A stretch of 64,000 nucleotides of DNA from Hyphomicrobiales bacterium (GTDB lineage Bacteria; Pseudomonadota; Alphaproteobacteria; Rhizobiales; Beijerinckiaceae). A model generated the notes under the pieces. The model had not been told where the DNA came from, did not search any database, and saw only the letters and a program-made list of their open reading frames with translations. The stretch lies in assembly GCA_026400535.1 (NCBI GenBank), contig JAPLOU010000043.1, positions 62,001 to 126,000 of the forward strand, in the 5' to 3' direction. Made by a program: the position numbers and the translations under genes. Shown piece by piece: positions 7,582 to 16,414 of this stretch; within the stretch, counting starts at the first letter, position 1, and each line of letters opens with the position of its first letter.

Positions 7582-8352
7582 TTACAGCAAGGCTGTGATG
7601 GCCCTGATCAGCAGATCAATGTCCTGATCGCGCGACAGTCGGTGATCGCCATCCTTGATCAGGGTGAGCGTCACCTGATCCGCAGGCAGATGTTCGACCA
7701 GCTTCATGGCATGCTGCCACGGCACATCGGGGTCCTGCATTCCTTGCAGGATCGTGACCGGGCAACCCGGCTCGATTGGCAACCCAAACAGCAGATGGTG
7801 CCGTCCGTCCTCGATCAGCGCGCGGGTGATCGGATAGGGCTCGGACGCATAGACGGAAGACCGCAGCCACTGACCACCTTGCATGATGGCCGCCTTGACG
7901 TCCTCAGGGAATCGGCTCCACAACAGCGCCTCGGTGAAATCCACCGCCGGCGCGATGAGAACGAGGCCTCCGACCGCCTGCCCGCGCGTCCGCATGATTC
8001 TTGCCGCCAGCAGGGCCAGCCAGCCGCCCATCGACGAGCCGACCAGGATCGGCGCATTGCCGCCCTCAGCGGCGATGACCGCCATGGCATCAGCAAGCCA
8101 GACCGAGATGGTGGAGCGGGAGAAGTCTCCCTCGCTCTCGCCATGGCCGGTGTAGTCAAAGCGGACGAAGCGGCGGCCGTCGCGATCCGCCCAGCCTGCA
8201 AGCGCCTCCGCCTTGGTGGCGCGCATGTCTGAGCGGAAGCCGCCGAGCCAGATGATGGCAGGTGATCGCGCGCCTTTGCTGGCGATGACAGCAAGCCTGC
8301 GCTCGCCCGGCGCATCGTCGCGCGTAATGAAGTCGGGAGTGGCCTTGTCCAT
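7582..8352 (-). CDS. Alpha/beta hydrolase
   Basis: A 256-residue hydrolase. The nucleophile elbow is GSSMGGW, preceded by RFDYTGHGESEGDF, and a late GDHRLSRDQD segment supplies the likely catalytic His; PDVPW-type sequence gives the acid. This is the carboxylesterase/BAAT-like group often annotated simply as alpha/beta hydrolase. Substrate cannot be read from sequence. An in-frame TTG at 8364 is an alternative start. It converges with DUF1150 (9-base gap) and is divergent from the glycosyltransferase. Confidence 0.85.
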   Translation of the reverse strand: MDKATPDFITRDDAPGERRLAVIASKGARSPAIIWLGGFRSDMRATKAEALAGWADRDGRRFVRFDYTGHGESEGDFSRSTISVWLADAMAVIAAEGGNAPILVGSSMGGWLALLAARIMRTRGQAVGGLVLIAPAVDFTEALLWSRFPEDVKAAIMQGGQWLRSSVYASEPYPITRALIEDGRHHLLFGLPIEPGCPVTILQGMQDPDVPWQHAMKLVEHLPADQVTLTLIKDGDHRLSRDQDIDLLIRAITALL

Positions 8353-8400
8353 TTCGTTCACCAATTTCCGTCACAACCTGATTGGTCTATTTCATGTTGA

Positions 8401-9648
8401 TTGTCAGCCTTGATCACGTTGCTTGTCCCCGATCTGAAAGCCGGAGTTGATCCCCAATTGGCCGAAACCCCTTCTCATGCGCTGACAGGGCGAACGATCC
8501 TCCAGATCATCCCTGAACTGCATGCCGGCGGTGCCGAACGGACGACGGTTGACATTGCGGAGGGCCTGGCTGCGGTCGGGGCGCGCGCGCTGGTGGCGAC
8601 CGAAGGGGGGCGCCTGATCGGCGAACTGCAGGCCAAAGGCGGCGTCTGGCTGCCGTTCCCAGCCGCCGCCAAGAACCCGCTCGCCATGATTGGCAACATC
8701 GGCAAGCTCTCGCGACTGTGCGCGGCGGAGCACGTCGCGCTGATCCATGCGCGGTCGCGGGCGCCGGCCTGGGTCGCTATCGCTGCGGCGCGGGCCATGA
8801 AACTGCCCTTCGTGACCACCTATCACGGGTCCTATGCCGGCGCTTCCCCGGTGAAGGTGCTCTACAATTCGGTGATGGCGCGCGGCGACGTGGTGATCGC
8901 CAATTCGCACTACACCGCGGACCTGATCGCGCGGATGCACCCGTTCGCGCGCACCAAGGTGCGGGTCGTGCACCGGGGCACGGATTTCAGCACCTACCAG
9001 CCCGCCCTGGTCGAGCCGGAGAGGATCGGCGCGCTCCGCGCCACCTGGGGCATCGAACCGGAGCAACGCGTGGTCCTGCTCGCCGGCCGGCTGACCGGCT
9101 GGAAAGGGCATCGGGTGCTGATCGAGGCGGCGCGGCTGATGAAGGAGCGCGGCGCAACCGAGGATGTGGTGTTCGTCCTTGCCGGCGACGCCCAGGGGCG
9201 CAACGACTATGTCCGCGAACTTGACGGCCTGATCGCCGCCGGCGGCCTGACGGGCACCGTGCGCCGCGTCGGCCACTGCTCCGACATGCCCGCCGCCTTT
9301 CTGGCGGCTTCGGTCGCGACCGTGGCGTCAACCGAGCCAGAAGCCTTCGGGCGCGTGGCGGTGGAGGCGCAGGCCATGGGCGTTCCGATCGTGGTCTCGG
9401 ACCTTGGCGCGGTGCCCGAAACCGTGCTGGCCCCACCGCAATGCCTGCCCGGCGAGCGGACCGGATGGCGCGTGGCACCCGGAGACGCTCCGGCGCTGGC
9501 GGAGGCGCTGACCGTGGCGCTGGCCCTGAGGCCAAGCGCCCGCGATGCGATGGCCCTGAGGGCCAGGCGTCATGTCGAGAGCTCTTTCTCGCTGCCCCAC
9601 ATGGTCAGCGAGACGCTCGACGTCTATGCTGCGCTGCTTGGCAACTAG
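8401..9648 (+). CDS. GT4-family glycosyltransferase
   Basis: A 415-residue GT-B glycosyltransferase. The N-terminal motif ILQIIPELHAGGAERTTVDI is typical of GT4. The C-terminal donor-binding half has VVLLAGRLTGWKGHRVLIEA and EPEAFGRVAVEAQAMGVPIV (the E-x7-E region). It probably acts in the cytoplasm on a lipopolysaccharide or exopolysaccharide precursor; donor and acceptor are not predictable. The start is TTG at 8401. No better in-frame ATG exists before the conserved core, so the N-terminus is uncertain. Confidence 0.87.
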   Translation: MSALITLLVPDLKAGVDPQLAETPSHALTGRTILQIIPELHAGGAERTTVDIAEGLAAVGARALVATEGGRLIGELQAKGGVWLPFPAAAKNPLAMIGNIGKLSRLCAAEHVALIHARSRAPAWVAIAAARAMKLPFVTTYHGSYAGASPVKVLYNSVMARGDVVIANSHYTADLIARMHPFARTKVRVVHRGTDFSTYQPALVEPERIGALRATWGIEPEQRVVLLAGRLTGWKGHRVLIEAARLMKERGATEDVVFVLAGDAQGRNDYVRELDGLIAAGGLTGTVRRVGHCSDMPAAFLAASVATVASTEPEAFGRVAVEAQAMGVPIVVSDLGAVPETVLAPPQCLPGERTGWRVAPGDAPALAEALTVALALRPSARDAMALRARRHVESSFSLPHMVSETLDVYAALLGN

Positions 9649-9758
9649 GCGGTCGCCACCGAAGACTGACTGTTTCGGCAGCATCAGCGCCCGCAGACGT
9701 TGACAATGCTGCCGGTTATGCAATTTGTGCATCCCGTGTGCTTCATGCACGATTTCAC

Positions 9759-9774
9759 AGGAGAGACTCCCATT
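9759..9774 (+). promoter_or_regulatory. infC: infC ribosome-binding site with AUU start codon
   Basis: AGGAGAG at 9759–9765 lies 8 bases (from AGGAG) before ATT at 9772–9774. The encoded protein then begins with the family's usual (M)RRPFRA. No ATG is present at the right place. E. coli infC also begins with AUU, which lets IF-3 repress its own translation. Confidence 0.8.
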
Positions 9775-10311
9775 CGCAGACCATTCCGAGCCCTTCCCGT
9801 TCCCCAGAAGGACGGCCCTCGCACCAACCGCGACATCCGCATCCGGGAAGTCCAGCTGATCGACCAGAACGGGGAAAACAAGGGTGTCGTGCTGACTGTC
9901 GATGCCCTGAAAATGGCCGAGGACGCCGGGCTCGATCTGGTTGAAATCGCACCCAATTCCGCCCCTCCTGTCTGCAAGATCCTGGATTATGGCCGCTTCC
10001 GTTTTGCGGAGCAAAAAAAGGCCGCCGAGGCGCGCAAGAACCAGAAGGTCATCGAAATAAAGGAAATCAAGCTTCGGCCCGGCATCGACAAGCATGACTA
10101 TGAAGTCAAGATGCGGTCGCTGAAGGGATTCATCGAGGAAGGCGACAAGGTCAAGATCACCTTGCGCTTCCGCGGCCGCGAGATGGCGCACCAGCATCTG
10201 GGGATGGAGGTCCTGAACCGGGTCAAGGCCGAGACGGCCGCCTTCGTGAAGGTGGAATCCGAACCCAGCCTCGACGGCCGCCAGGTCGTCATGGTGCTGG
10301 CGCCGAAATGA
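9772..10311 (+). CDS. infC: Translation initiation factor IF-3
   Basis: A 179-residue IF-3, equal to the usual 180. The N-domain is [20 protein letters not shown] with [21 protein letters not shown], the Lys-rich linker is [20 protein letters not shown], and the C-domain includes [19 protein letters not shown]-3 binds the 30S subunit and proofreads start codons. The gene starts with ATT; a TTG-initiated extension at 9700 would include a TTGACA hexamer that looks like its own promoter −35 box. rpmI and rplT do not follow, as they do in E. coli; a terminator ends the unit. Confidence 0.96.
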   Translation: MRRPFRALPVPQKDGPRTNRDIRIREVQLIDQNGENKGVVLTVDALKMAEDAGLDLVEIAPNSAPPVCKILDYGRFRFAEQKKAAEARKNQKVIEIKEIKLRPGIDKHDYEVKMRSLKGFIEEGDKVKITLRFRGREMAHQHLGMEVLNRVKAETAAFVKVESEPSLDGRQVVMVLAPK

Positions 10312-10335
10312 CCGCCTGAGCCCTCGCGGTTGAGC

Positions 10336-10368
10336 AAGCCTGGCCCCTCCGGTCGGGCTTTCTTTTTT
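10336..10368 (+). terminator. Intrinsic terminator of infC
   Basis: AAGCCTGGCC (10336–10345) pairs with GGTCGGGCTT (10351–10360) around CCTCC, followed by TCTTTTTT. Confidence 0.8.
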
Positions 10369-10443
10369 CGGGGCTGGCAGAATGGCCGCTCTGGCGCGAC
10401 GATTGCTGCCAAGCCCACCTTCACCTTACACAGGAGGTTCCGG

Positions 10444-11298
10444 ATGAATTACCTCGCCAAACCGATGCAGCCCGTCGATCCGGACATCGATGTGAGCCAG
10501 AACCACTACTGGACCTATCACAACCTGCCGACGCTGCTCGCCTGCAAGAGGCCGGTCACCGCCTCTAAGGACGAGGACCTGTTCATCGCGGTGCATCAGG
10601 TCTGCGAGATTTCCTTCCACCAGATGATCATCGATCTGGACCGCACGCTCTGCGCCATGCGGACGGGAATAGACGTCACAACGGGCGCCATCGGCGACCT
10701 TTCAGAGGCCTGTTACTTCCTCAAGCGGGTGTTGCAGTTCTGGCGCACGGTCAACGCCACCATGCCGATCCTGTCGGACATGCGCGGGTTTGCCGAATTC
10801 CGTACGGCGCTCGGTCCGACCTCGGGTTTCCAGTCCTGGCAGTTCCGCCGGATCGAGATCATGAGCGGGATCCGCAAACAGTACTGGAGCGGCGGCACCG
10901 CGGACGCCGACGGCAACATCCACGAGGCCGAGAAGCAGTTCGAGCGCTTTTACGGTCCCGACGTGGCCACCTGGTTCCACAGCTACACCGATCACAGCCT
11001 GCTCGCCTATGTGGAGAAACTGACGGCCATCGCGGCAGGGCAATCCGTTGATCAGCGCGGTTGGCTCGACGACCATCCGCAGGCGGGGCCGCTGACCCGG
11101 CTGATTGCGTCCTTTGACCGGGCGCAACTGGCCTTTCACCGCGCGCATCTGCAGCTCGCGGTGGTCCAGCTCACCCGGGTCGGCGTCGAGGTCGGCACGG
11201 GCGGAACGTCCTACAAGGACTATCTCGCGAGATACGAGGCCGAGCTGGCGCCGCTGTTCCCGAAACTGCACCCCAAGGGCATGGTGGAGGCTGAATAG
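10444..11298 (+). CDS. kynA: Tryptophan 2,3-dioxygenase
   Basis: A 284-residue protein that fits tryptophan 2,3-dioxygenase in length and motifs: YHNLPTLLACKRPVTASKDE, FIAVHQVCEISFHQMI (haem-pocket region), TSGFQSWQFRRIEI, and GTGGTSYKDYL near the C-terminus. It is a cytoplasmic haem enzyme opening the indole ring of L-tryptophan to N-formylkynurenine, the first step of the kynurenine route. AGGAGG at 10432–10437 fixes the ATG at 10444. No other kynurenine gene lies nearby. Confidence 0.95.
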   Translation: MNYLAKPMQPVDPDIDVSQNHYWTYHNLPTLLACKRPVTASKDEDLFIAVHQVCEISFHQMIIDLDRTLCAMRTGIDVTTGAIGDLSEACYFLKRVLQFWRTVNATMPILSDMRGFAEFRTALGPTSGFQSWQFRRIEIMSGIRKQYWSGGTADADGNIHEAEKQFERFYGPDVATWFHSYTDHSLLAYVEKLTAIAAGQSVDQRGWLDDHPQAGPLTRLIASFDRAQLAFHRAHLQLAVVQLTRVGVEVGTGGTSYKDYLARYEAELAPLFPKLHPKGMVEAE

Positions 11299-11396
11299 CG
11301 CCCTTGCCGGCGCGCTCGACGCCATCTGACCGTCCGCATTGGCCAGTCGTACAATGAGCAGTTCACAATCCACGCATTCCACGGTCTAACAAGGGT

Positions 11397-13496
11397 ATGG
11401 AACGCTCCGGAACGAATCTCATGACTCTGTTGATCGCACTGTCCGCCCTCGCCTCCGCGCTGGGCCTGGCCGGGGGCCTGGGGGCCGGGTGGTTCTCCGG
11501 TATCCCGCTCTATGTCGGCATCGCCGGCGCACTGATGACGGCGGCCCTTGTGATGAGCCGCAGCATCGGGCCGTTCCTGCGCTTCTTCATCGTCTTCTAC
11601 GCGATGGGCTATGTCGGCCTGATCGCCATGATCGCGGCGGGGCCGATCCTTCCCGCGTCGCTGGCCGGCTTGACGCCGCCGCCGCTCACAGCCTTCACCT
11701 CGGCGGCCTTCGCGCTGCTCGCCTTCGGGATGAGCCGGGTTGCGGTGATGCGACAGATTGTCGGCATCACCGACAAGTATTTCTCGACCGACGAGCGTGC
11801 CAGCTATGATCTGGGTTTCGGAAAGCCCTTCAAGTTCCCGGTGAAATGGATGGCGATGGGCCTGCTGGCCATCATCATCCTGATCAACCTCGGCCAGGTC
11901 TGGATTTCGGTCAGCCTGTCCTTCTTCAACCGCAACTGGTTCGACGCCATCCAGGCCAAGAACGGCGTCGAGTTCTGGCGGCTCCTGTTCCAGGTCTGGG
12001 TGCCGCTGGTCGCGATCCTGATCGCCTCGAACTTCATCGAGTTCCTGATCGTCTCCGCCTTCAAGATCCGGTGGCGTTCCTGGCTGACCGGGAAGCTGTT
12101 CGGCCGCTGGCTTGAGGACGGTACCCATTATCGCCTGCAATTCGGCGATGCCCGCGTCGACAACCCCGACCAGCGCATTTCGGAGGACATCCGCAAATAC
12201 ATCGAAACCACCTATTCGCTGACCATCTCGATGATCCAGCAGATCTCCTCGCTGGTGTCATTTTCGGTGATCCTTTGGGGGCTGTCGTCCAACCTGACCC
12301 TTCCCGGCCTCGACACCAAGATTCCGGGCCTGCTGTTCTGGATTGCACTGGCCTACGCCGCGATTGGCACGCTGGTGGCGCATCTGATCGGCAAGAAGCT
12401 GATCCGGCTGAACTTCCAGCAGGAGGTCTACGAGGCCGACTTCCGCTTCGGCCTGGCCCGCCTGCGCGAGTATGGCGAGCCCGTCGCGCTGCTCGGGGGC
12501 GAGAAGGCCGAAAACAAGCGTCTCAGCCAGCAGTTCGCCGAAGTCATCCGCAACTTCTTCGATATCGTCCGCGTGCAGAAATGGCTTTCCGCCTTCATCC
12601 AGCTCTATGGCTCATCGAACTCGATCGTGCCGATCGTCATCACCGCGCCCTTTTTCTTTGCCGGCCAGATCACGCTCGGCGTCCTGACCCAGACGAGCCA
12701 GGCCTTCGCCCGCGTCGATGCGGCCCTGTCGTTCTTCATCGATCGCTATTCGATGCTGGCCGATTTCAAGGCTGTCGTCGATCGACTCTCCAGCTTCGAC
12801 ACCTCGCTGGCCAAGGCAGAGGCCGTCAAGGCCGATAGCAAGATCAGCCTGACCCATGCGACCGGCGCGCATCTTCACCTGTCCGAGCTGACCCTGACGC
12901 TGCCGGATCGTCAGCCCATCGTGAAGGTCGACAACCTCAGCCTCCAGGCAGGGGAGCGCACCTTGCTGATCGGCCCGTCGGGCTCGGGCAAATCGACCAT
13001 GTTCCGCGCCATCGCCGGCATCTGGCCCTTCGGCGAAGGGCAGATCGCGGCGCCCGATGGCAAATCGGTGCTGCTGCTGCCGCAGCGGCCCTACCTGCCG
13101 CTCGGCACGCTGCGCGCCGCCGTCAGCTATCCGGCCGTGTCCGGCGCCTACAGCGATGAAGCCATCAAGGCGGCCCTGATCGCGGCGAAACTGCCACACC
13201 TGGCAGAGCGGCTGAACGAGGAAGCCTTCTGGGTCCAGGTCCTGTCGCTCGGCGAGCAGCAGCGCGTCGCCATCGCCCGGGTGCTGCTGGCCAAACCTGA
13301 CTGGCTCTTCCTCGACGAAGCGACTTCGGCGATGGACGAGCCGATGGAACTGGCGATCTATGACGTCCTGCGCCGGCAACTGCCAGCTACGACCCTTGTG
13401 TCCATCGGGCATCGCTCGACGCTGCAGGCAATGCATGACCGCATCATCGAGATGAAGCCGGTCGGCGCCTCGGAACGCCTGTTCAGCCCGGCCTGA
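11397..13496 (+). CDS. ABC transporter with fused permease and ATPase (SbmA/YddA-type)
   Basis: A 699-residue fused half-transporter. The N-terminal part has several membrane spans (three before residue 110, then KWMAMGLLAIIILINLGQ and others to about residue 450). The C-terminal ATPase has Walker A GPSGSGKST, signature LSLGEQQR and Walker B WLFLDEATSAMD. The EYGEPVALLGGEKAE segment is characteristic of the ABCD/YddA-like family with an SbmA/BacA-like membrane domain. BacA relatives move peptides or very-long-chain lipids; the substrate here is unknown. ATG at 11421 (MTLLIALS) is an alternative start. Confidence 0.87.
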   Translation: MERSGTNLMTLLIALSALASALGLAGGLGAGWFSGIPLYVGIAGALMTAALVMSRSIGPFLRFFIVFYAMGYVGLIAMIAAGPILPASLAGLTPPPLTAFTSAAFALLAFGMSRVAVMRQIVGITDKYFSTDERASYDLGFGKPFKFPVKWMAMGLLAIIILINLGQVWISVSLSFFNRNWFDAIQAKNGVEFWRLLFQVWVPLVAILIASNFIEFLIVSAFKIRWRSWLTGKLFGRWLEDGTHYRLQFGDARVDNPDQRISEDIRKYIETTYSLTISMIQQISSLVSFSVILWGLSSNLTLPGLDTKIPGLLFWIALAYAAIGTLVAHLIGKKLIRLNFQQEVYEADFRFGLARLREYGEPVALLGGEKAENKRLSQQFAEVIRNFFDIVRVQKWLSAFIQLYGSSNSIVPIVITAPFFFAGQITLGVLTQTSQAFARVDAALSFFIDRYSMLADFKAVVDRLSSFDTSLAKAEAVKADSKISLTHATGAHLHLSELTLTLPDRQPIVKVDNLSLQAGERTLLIGPSGSGKSTMFRAIAGIWPFGEGQIAAPDGKSVLLLPQRPYLPLGTLRAAVSYPAVSGAYSDEAIKAALIAAKLPHLAERLNEEAFWVQVLSLGEQQRVAIARVLLAKPDWLFLDEATSAMDEPMELAIYDVLRRQLPATTLVSIGHRSTLQAMHDRIIEMKPVGASERLFSPA

Positions 13497-13502
13497 CAGT
13501 CC

Positions 13503-13979
13503 TCAGAGGGCGCGCTCGAAGCGGATCTCGCCGGCGACGCCGGTGATCACCAGGCGCCCTTCGACGAGGTCCCATTTGCGGGCGCCGCGCAGCGCCACAA
13601 GGAAGGCGCGCTCGCTGTTCATCTGGCCGCCGTCGCAAGCCCGCCTGGTGACCGCCACGGGTCCGACCGCGAGACCCTGCTGGTTCAGCGGATAGGCTGT
13701 CGCCGAATAGGTGTTGCAGCCGCCAAAGCCCTTGGCGCGCAACTGGTCATCCACCAGCAGCGATGGGCGTTCGCCCGAAACCGGCTTGCCGCCGACGCTG
13801 ACGACCGTCCACGCGGCACCGAGCGGGAACTGCTTCTCGGGCCGCGGCTGCGGAATGATGCTTTGCTCTTGCGTCGGTGCGCGCACCGGCCCGCGCCCGG
13901 CCCCTTGCGCGAACGCGAGCACCGGCAGGCCGATCCCGATTGCAGCGGCAGCAAAAACAGCAACACAGCTCTTGAGCAT
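13503..13979 (-). CDS. Secreted META-domain protein (HslJ-like)
   Basis: A 158-residue protein with a signal peptide (MLKSCVAVFAAAAIGIGLPVLAFAQ). It has a Pro/Arg-rich linker and a META domain: AWTVVSVGGKPVSGERPSLL, GFGGCNTYSATAY and TRRACDGGQMNSERAFLVAL. META/HslJ proteins are envelope proteins linked in E. coli to novobiocin resistance and heat shock; the role here is unknown. An in-frame start at 14012 would add 11 residues. The two Cys residues may form a disulfide in the periplasm. It converges with the ABC transporter gene 6 bases away. Confidence 0.82.
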   Translation of the reverse strand: MLKSCVAVFAAAAIGIGLPVLAFAQGAGRGPVRAPTQEQSIIPQPRPEKQFPLGAAWTVVSVGGKPVSGERPSLLVDDQLRAKGFGGCNTYSATAYPLNQQGLAVGPVAVTRRACDGGQMNSERAFLVALRGARKWDLVEGRLVITGVAGEIRFERAL

Positions 13980-14200
13980 CGACAAACCCGCAAGAAAAAC
14001 GAGACGGAGCATAGATCATGTCCGGCGAAAGGGGAATCCGGTTTTTGGCCGGCGAAGGCAAGGGCCCGGCAGATCACTCGGATATCTGCCGGCTGCGTTT
14101 ACCGCACCGCAACCACACCGCCCGAAACCGGCGCCGCGTTAGACCGGCCGAAACCTTCATCGCGTCAGATGAACGCCATTCAGCCGGGAGCCCGAGGGTT

Positions 14201-16264
14201 TTGGAGCAGATCACCGTCCTTCTGACAGCTCTTTGCATGGTTCTGGCGGTGGCCGCCGGCATCGCGACAGTGGCTGCCTGGGTGCTGACCAAGGACCACA
14301 GGCGGCTTCAACAACGCGCCGAGGAACTGGCTGCAGCCAAGGAAGCGCTGAACGACCAGCTTTTCATCGTGGCCGAAAGCGAGGAGCGGCACCGCAGCCT
14401 GATCGAGGCGCAAGGTGACCTCATCGTACGGCGCCATCTGGGCGGAACGGTCCTCTTCGCCAATGCGGCCTATCGCGACCTGCTTGGCCCGGGTGGTGAC
14501 GCGGCGCCGCTGACATCGAACCTCGTTGAGGTCCGCGCCGATGGTGCCCGCCTCGTGGACGAGCGCTTCGCCACCGCACAGGGCAAGTGCTGGATCTCCT
14601 GGGCCGAGAGCCACGTGCCGCTGCCGGATGGTTCGACCGTGATCCAGCGGGTCGGCCGTGACGTGACCGCAAGGGTGGCGTCCGAACAGCAACTCGACGA
14701 GGCGCTGGCCCACGCCAAGAGCGCCAACGAGGCCAAGTCCCGGTTTCTCGCCACGGTCAGCCACGAGTTTCGCACCCCGCTCAATGGCATCATCGGCATG
14801 GCCGACCTGCTGAGCGACACGCGGCTCGATCAGGAGCAGACCACCTACGTGCGCGCGCTCAGGACGTCAGGCCATGCCCTTCTCTCACTGATCGAGGAGA
14901 TCCTCGATTTTGCCAAGGTCGAGGCGGGCCGCACGACCCTGACCGAGGAGCCATTCGACCTTGTCGCGCTGGCGGAGGGCGTGGTGGAGCTGCTCGCGCC
15001 CAAGGCCCACGACAAGGGCCTCTCACTGGCCAGTTTTGCGGACCCCGGTTTTCCCCATCTCGTCACGGGCGATCCGGACCGAGTGCGCCAGATCCTGATC
15101 AACCTCGTCGGCAATGCCGTCAAGTTCACCGAAGCCGGGGGCGTCGGGTTGCGGCTGAACTGGCACGATGGCCTTGTCAGCCTGCATGTCGAAGACACGG
15201 GCCCCGGCATCGCGCCCGATCGCATCGGCGCGATCTTCGAGGATTTCGAGCAGGCCGACGAGACGACGGCGAGGACGCATGGCGGCTCGGGACTGGGACT
15301 GGCGATCGTCAAACGCCTGCTCGACCTGATGAAGGGCGACATCGCTGTCTCCAGCACGCCCGGCAAGGGCTCGTGCTTCACCGTGACATTGCCGCTGCGT
15401 TCGGTCGAGCCGGCCGCGCCCTTCGTGCCGGAGGCGCACGGCTTCAATGTCGTGATTGTGGGCGCCGGCCCCTTCGACCGCAGCTATCATGCCGAACTGA
15501 CGAGGTTGGCCGGCGCGGACGTCACACTGTGCGCCGATCCTGAAGACGCACAGGCCCTGATGCTGGACCGGCCGATCGACGTGCTGCTGGTCGACCTCGC
15601 GGTTGGACCCGAACGGGCGAGGGAACTGGCGATCCTGGCGCGGGCCGCCCGTGTCGGCCGCCGCGTCATCATCCTGTCCCCGTTCGAACGCCGCAGCTTC
15701 GGCGCGCCGGCGGCTGCCGGCTTCGACGCCTTCCTGGTCAAGCCCGTGCGCGGGCGCTCGCTGCTGTCGCAACTGAGGGAGCAGGCGCCGCGTCTGGACA
15801 CAGCCCCTCCCGTGCTTCCGTCCACCGAGGACGATGGCGAGACGCCGCTGCGCCCGCGGGTGCTGATTGCCGAAGACAACGAGATCAACGCCCTGCTTGC
15901 GCGCCGCACGCTCGAGAAACTCGGCGCCGAACCCGTCTGGGTGCGCAATGGCAAGGAAGCCTTCGAGATGATGGCCTCGGTGCTGGCGGGCGAAGGCGAG
16001 CCCTTTGCCCTCGGGGTCTTCGATGTGCGCATGCCCATCATGGATGGCTTGACCGCCGCCCGGCTGATCCGCGACGAGGAAGCGGCGATGGGCGTCATGC
16101 ACCGCATGCCCCTCATCGCTGTGACGGCCAATGTCGCCGCCGAAGACCGGCAGGCTGCCATGGCAGCAGGCTTCGATGACTGCCTGCCCAAGCCGCTGGT
16201 GCGTGACCAGCTCAAGCTTTGGCTCAAGCTGGCGCTCGATCCGGCGCAGGCGCACGCCGCCTGA
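14201..16264 (+). CDS. Hybrid sensor histidine kinase with one degenerate and one intact receiver domain
   Basis: From TTG 14201 the protein has 687 residues. A membrane span lies near the start (VLLTALCMVLAVAAGIATVAAWVL), then a coiled linker, a PAS region (about 65–165), HisKA (VSHEFRTPLNGIIG, His about 188) and HATPase_c (NLVGNAVKF, DTGPGI, GSGLGL). Next come a receiver-like domain lacking the usual acidic pocket, and a standard receiver (VLIAEDNEINALL, phospho-acceptor in FDVRMPIMDG, about D608). An in-frame ATG at 14018 would add 61 residues that look non-coding, so TTG 14201 after GGGAG is preferred. The signal and output are unknown. Confidence 0.85.
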   Translation: MEQITVLLTALCMVLAVAAGIATVAAWVLTKDHRRLQQRAEELAAAKEALNDQLFIVAESEERHRSLIEAQGDLIVRRHLGGTVLFANAAYRDLLGPGGDAAPLTSNLVEVRADGARLVDERFATAQGKCWISWAESHVPLPDGSTVIQRVGRDVTARVASEQQLDEALAHAKSANEAKSRFLATVSHEFRTPLNGIIGMADLLSDTRLDQEQTTYVRALRTSGHALLSLIEEILDFAKVEAGRTTLTEEPFDLVALAEGVVELLAPKAHDKGLSLASFADPGFPHLVTGDPDRVRQILINLVGNAVKFTEAGGVGLRLNWHDGLVSLHVEDTGPGIAPDRIGAIFEDFEQADETTARTHGGSGLGLAIVKRLLDLMKGDIAVSSTPGKGSCFTVTLPLRSVEPAAPFVPEAHGFNVVIVGAGPFDRSYHAELTRLAGADVTLCADPEDAQALMLDRPIDVLLVDLAVGPERARELAILARAARVGRRVIILSPFERRSFGAPAAAGFDAFLVKPVRGRSLLSQLREQAPRLDTAPPVLPSTEDDGETPLRPRVLIAEDNEINALLARRTLEKLGAEPVWVRNGKEAFEMMASVLAGEGEPFALGVFDVRMPIMDGLTAARLIRDEEAAMGVMHRMPLIAVTANVAAEDRQAAMAAGFDDCLPKPLVRDQLKLWLKLALDPAQAHAA

Positions 16265-16291
16265 AGCGTCGGCCCGGCTGGCTCGGCGCAA

Positions 16292-16320
16292 TTGTCATGA
16301 AAATGTCATCTTTATGTCAC
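16292..16320 (+). promoter_or_regulatory. Pho box (PhoB operator) of three 11-bp repeats before olsB
   Basis: TGTCAT at 16293–16298, TGTCAT at 16304–16309 and TGTCAC at 16315–16320, exactly 11 bases apart with A/T-rich spacers. This is the direct-repeat layout of PhoB sites. It lies 95 bases before the olsB start. Phosphate-starvation induction of ornithine-lipid synthesis is known in rhizobia, so the context fits. Confidence 0.72.
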
Positions 16321-16414
16321 GCCTCTGTTTATGGCATATGTGACGTCAGGGTTCTGCGGGTGTCGGATTGCGAATCGCCGCAACGGAACTCACGCAGGAT
16401 GGAATCGACCAGCC

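Noticed and set aside
9700..9771. In-frame N-terminal extension of infC from TTG 9700
   Set aside because: It would place a promoter-like TTGACA in coding sequence, lacks a ribosome-binding site, and lengthens IF-3 beyond family size; ATT 9772 has all the right signals.
14018..14200. First 61 residues of the hybrid kinase frame from ATG 14018
   Set aside because: The segment is Arg/His-rich without domain character and directly abuts the divergent META gene start, so it is likely leader DNA.
16341..16348. TGACGTCA palindrome between the Pho box and olsB
   Set aside because: Only eight bases and no known bacterial regulator fits; probably chance.
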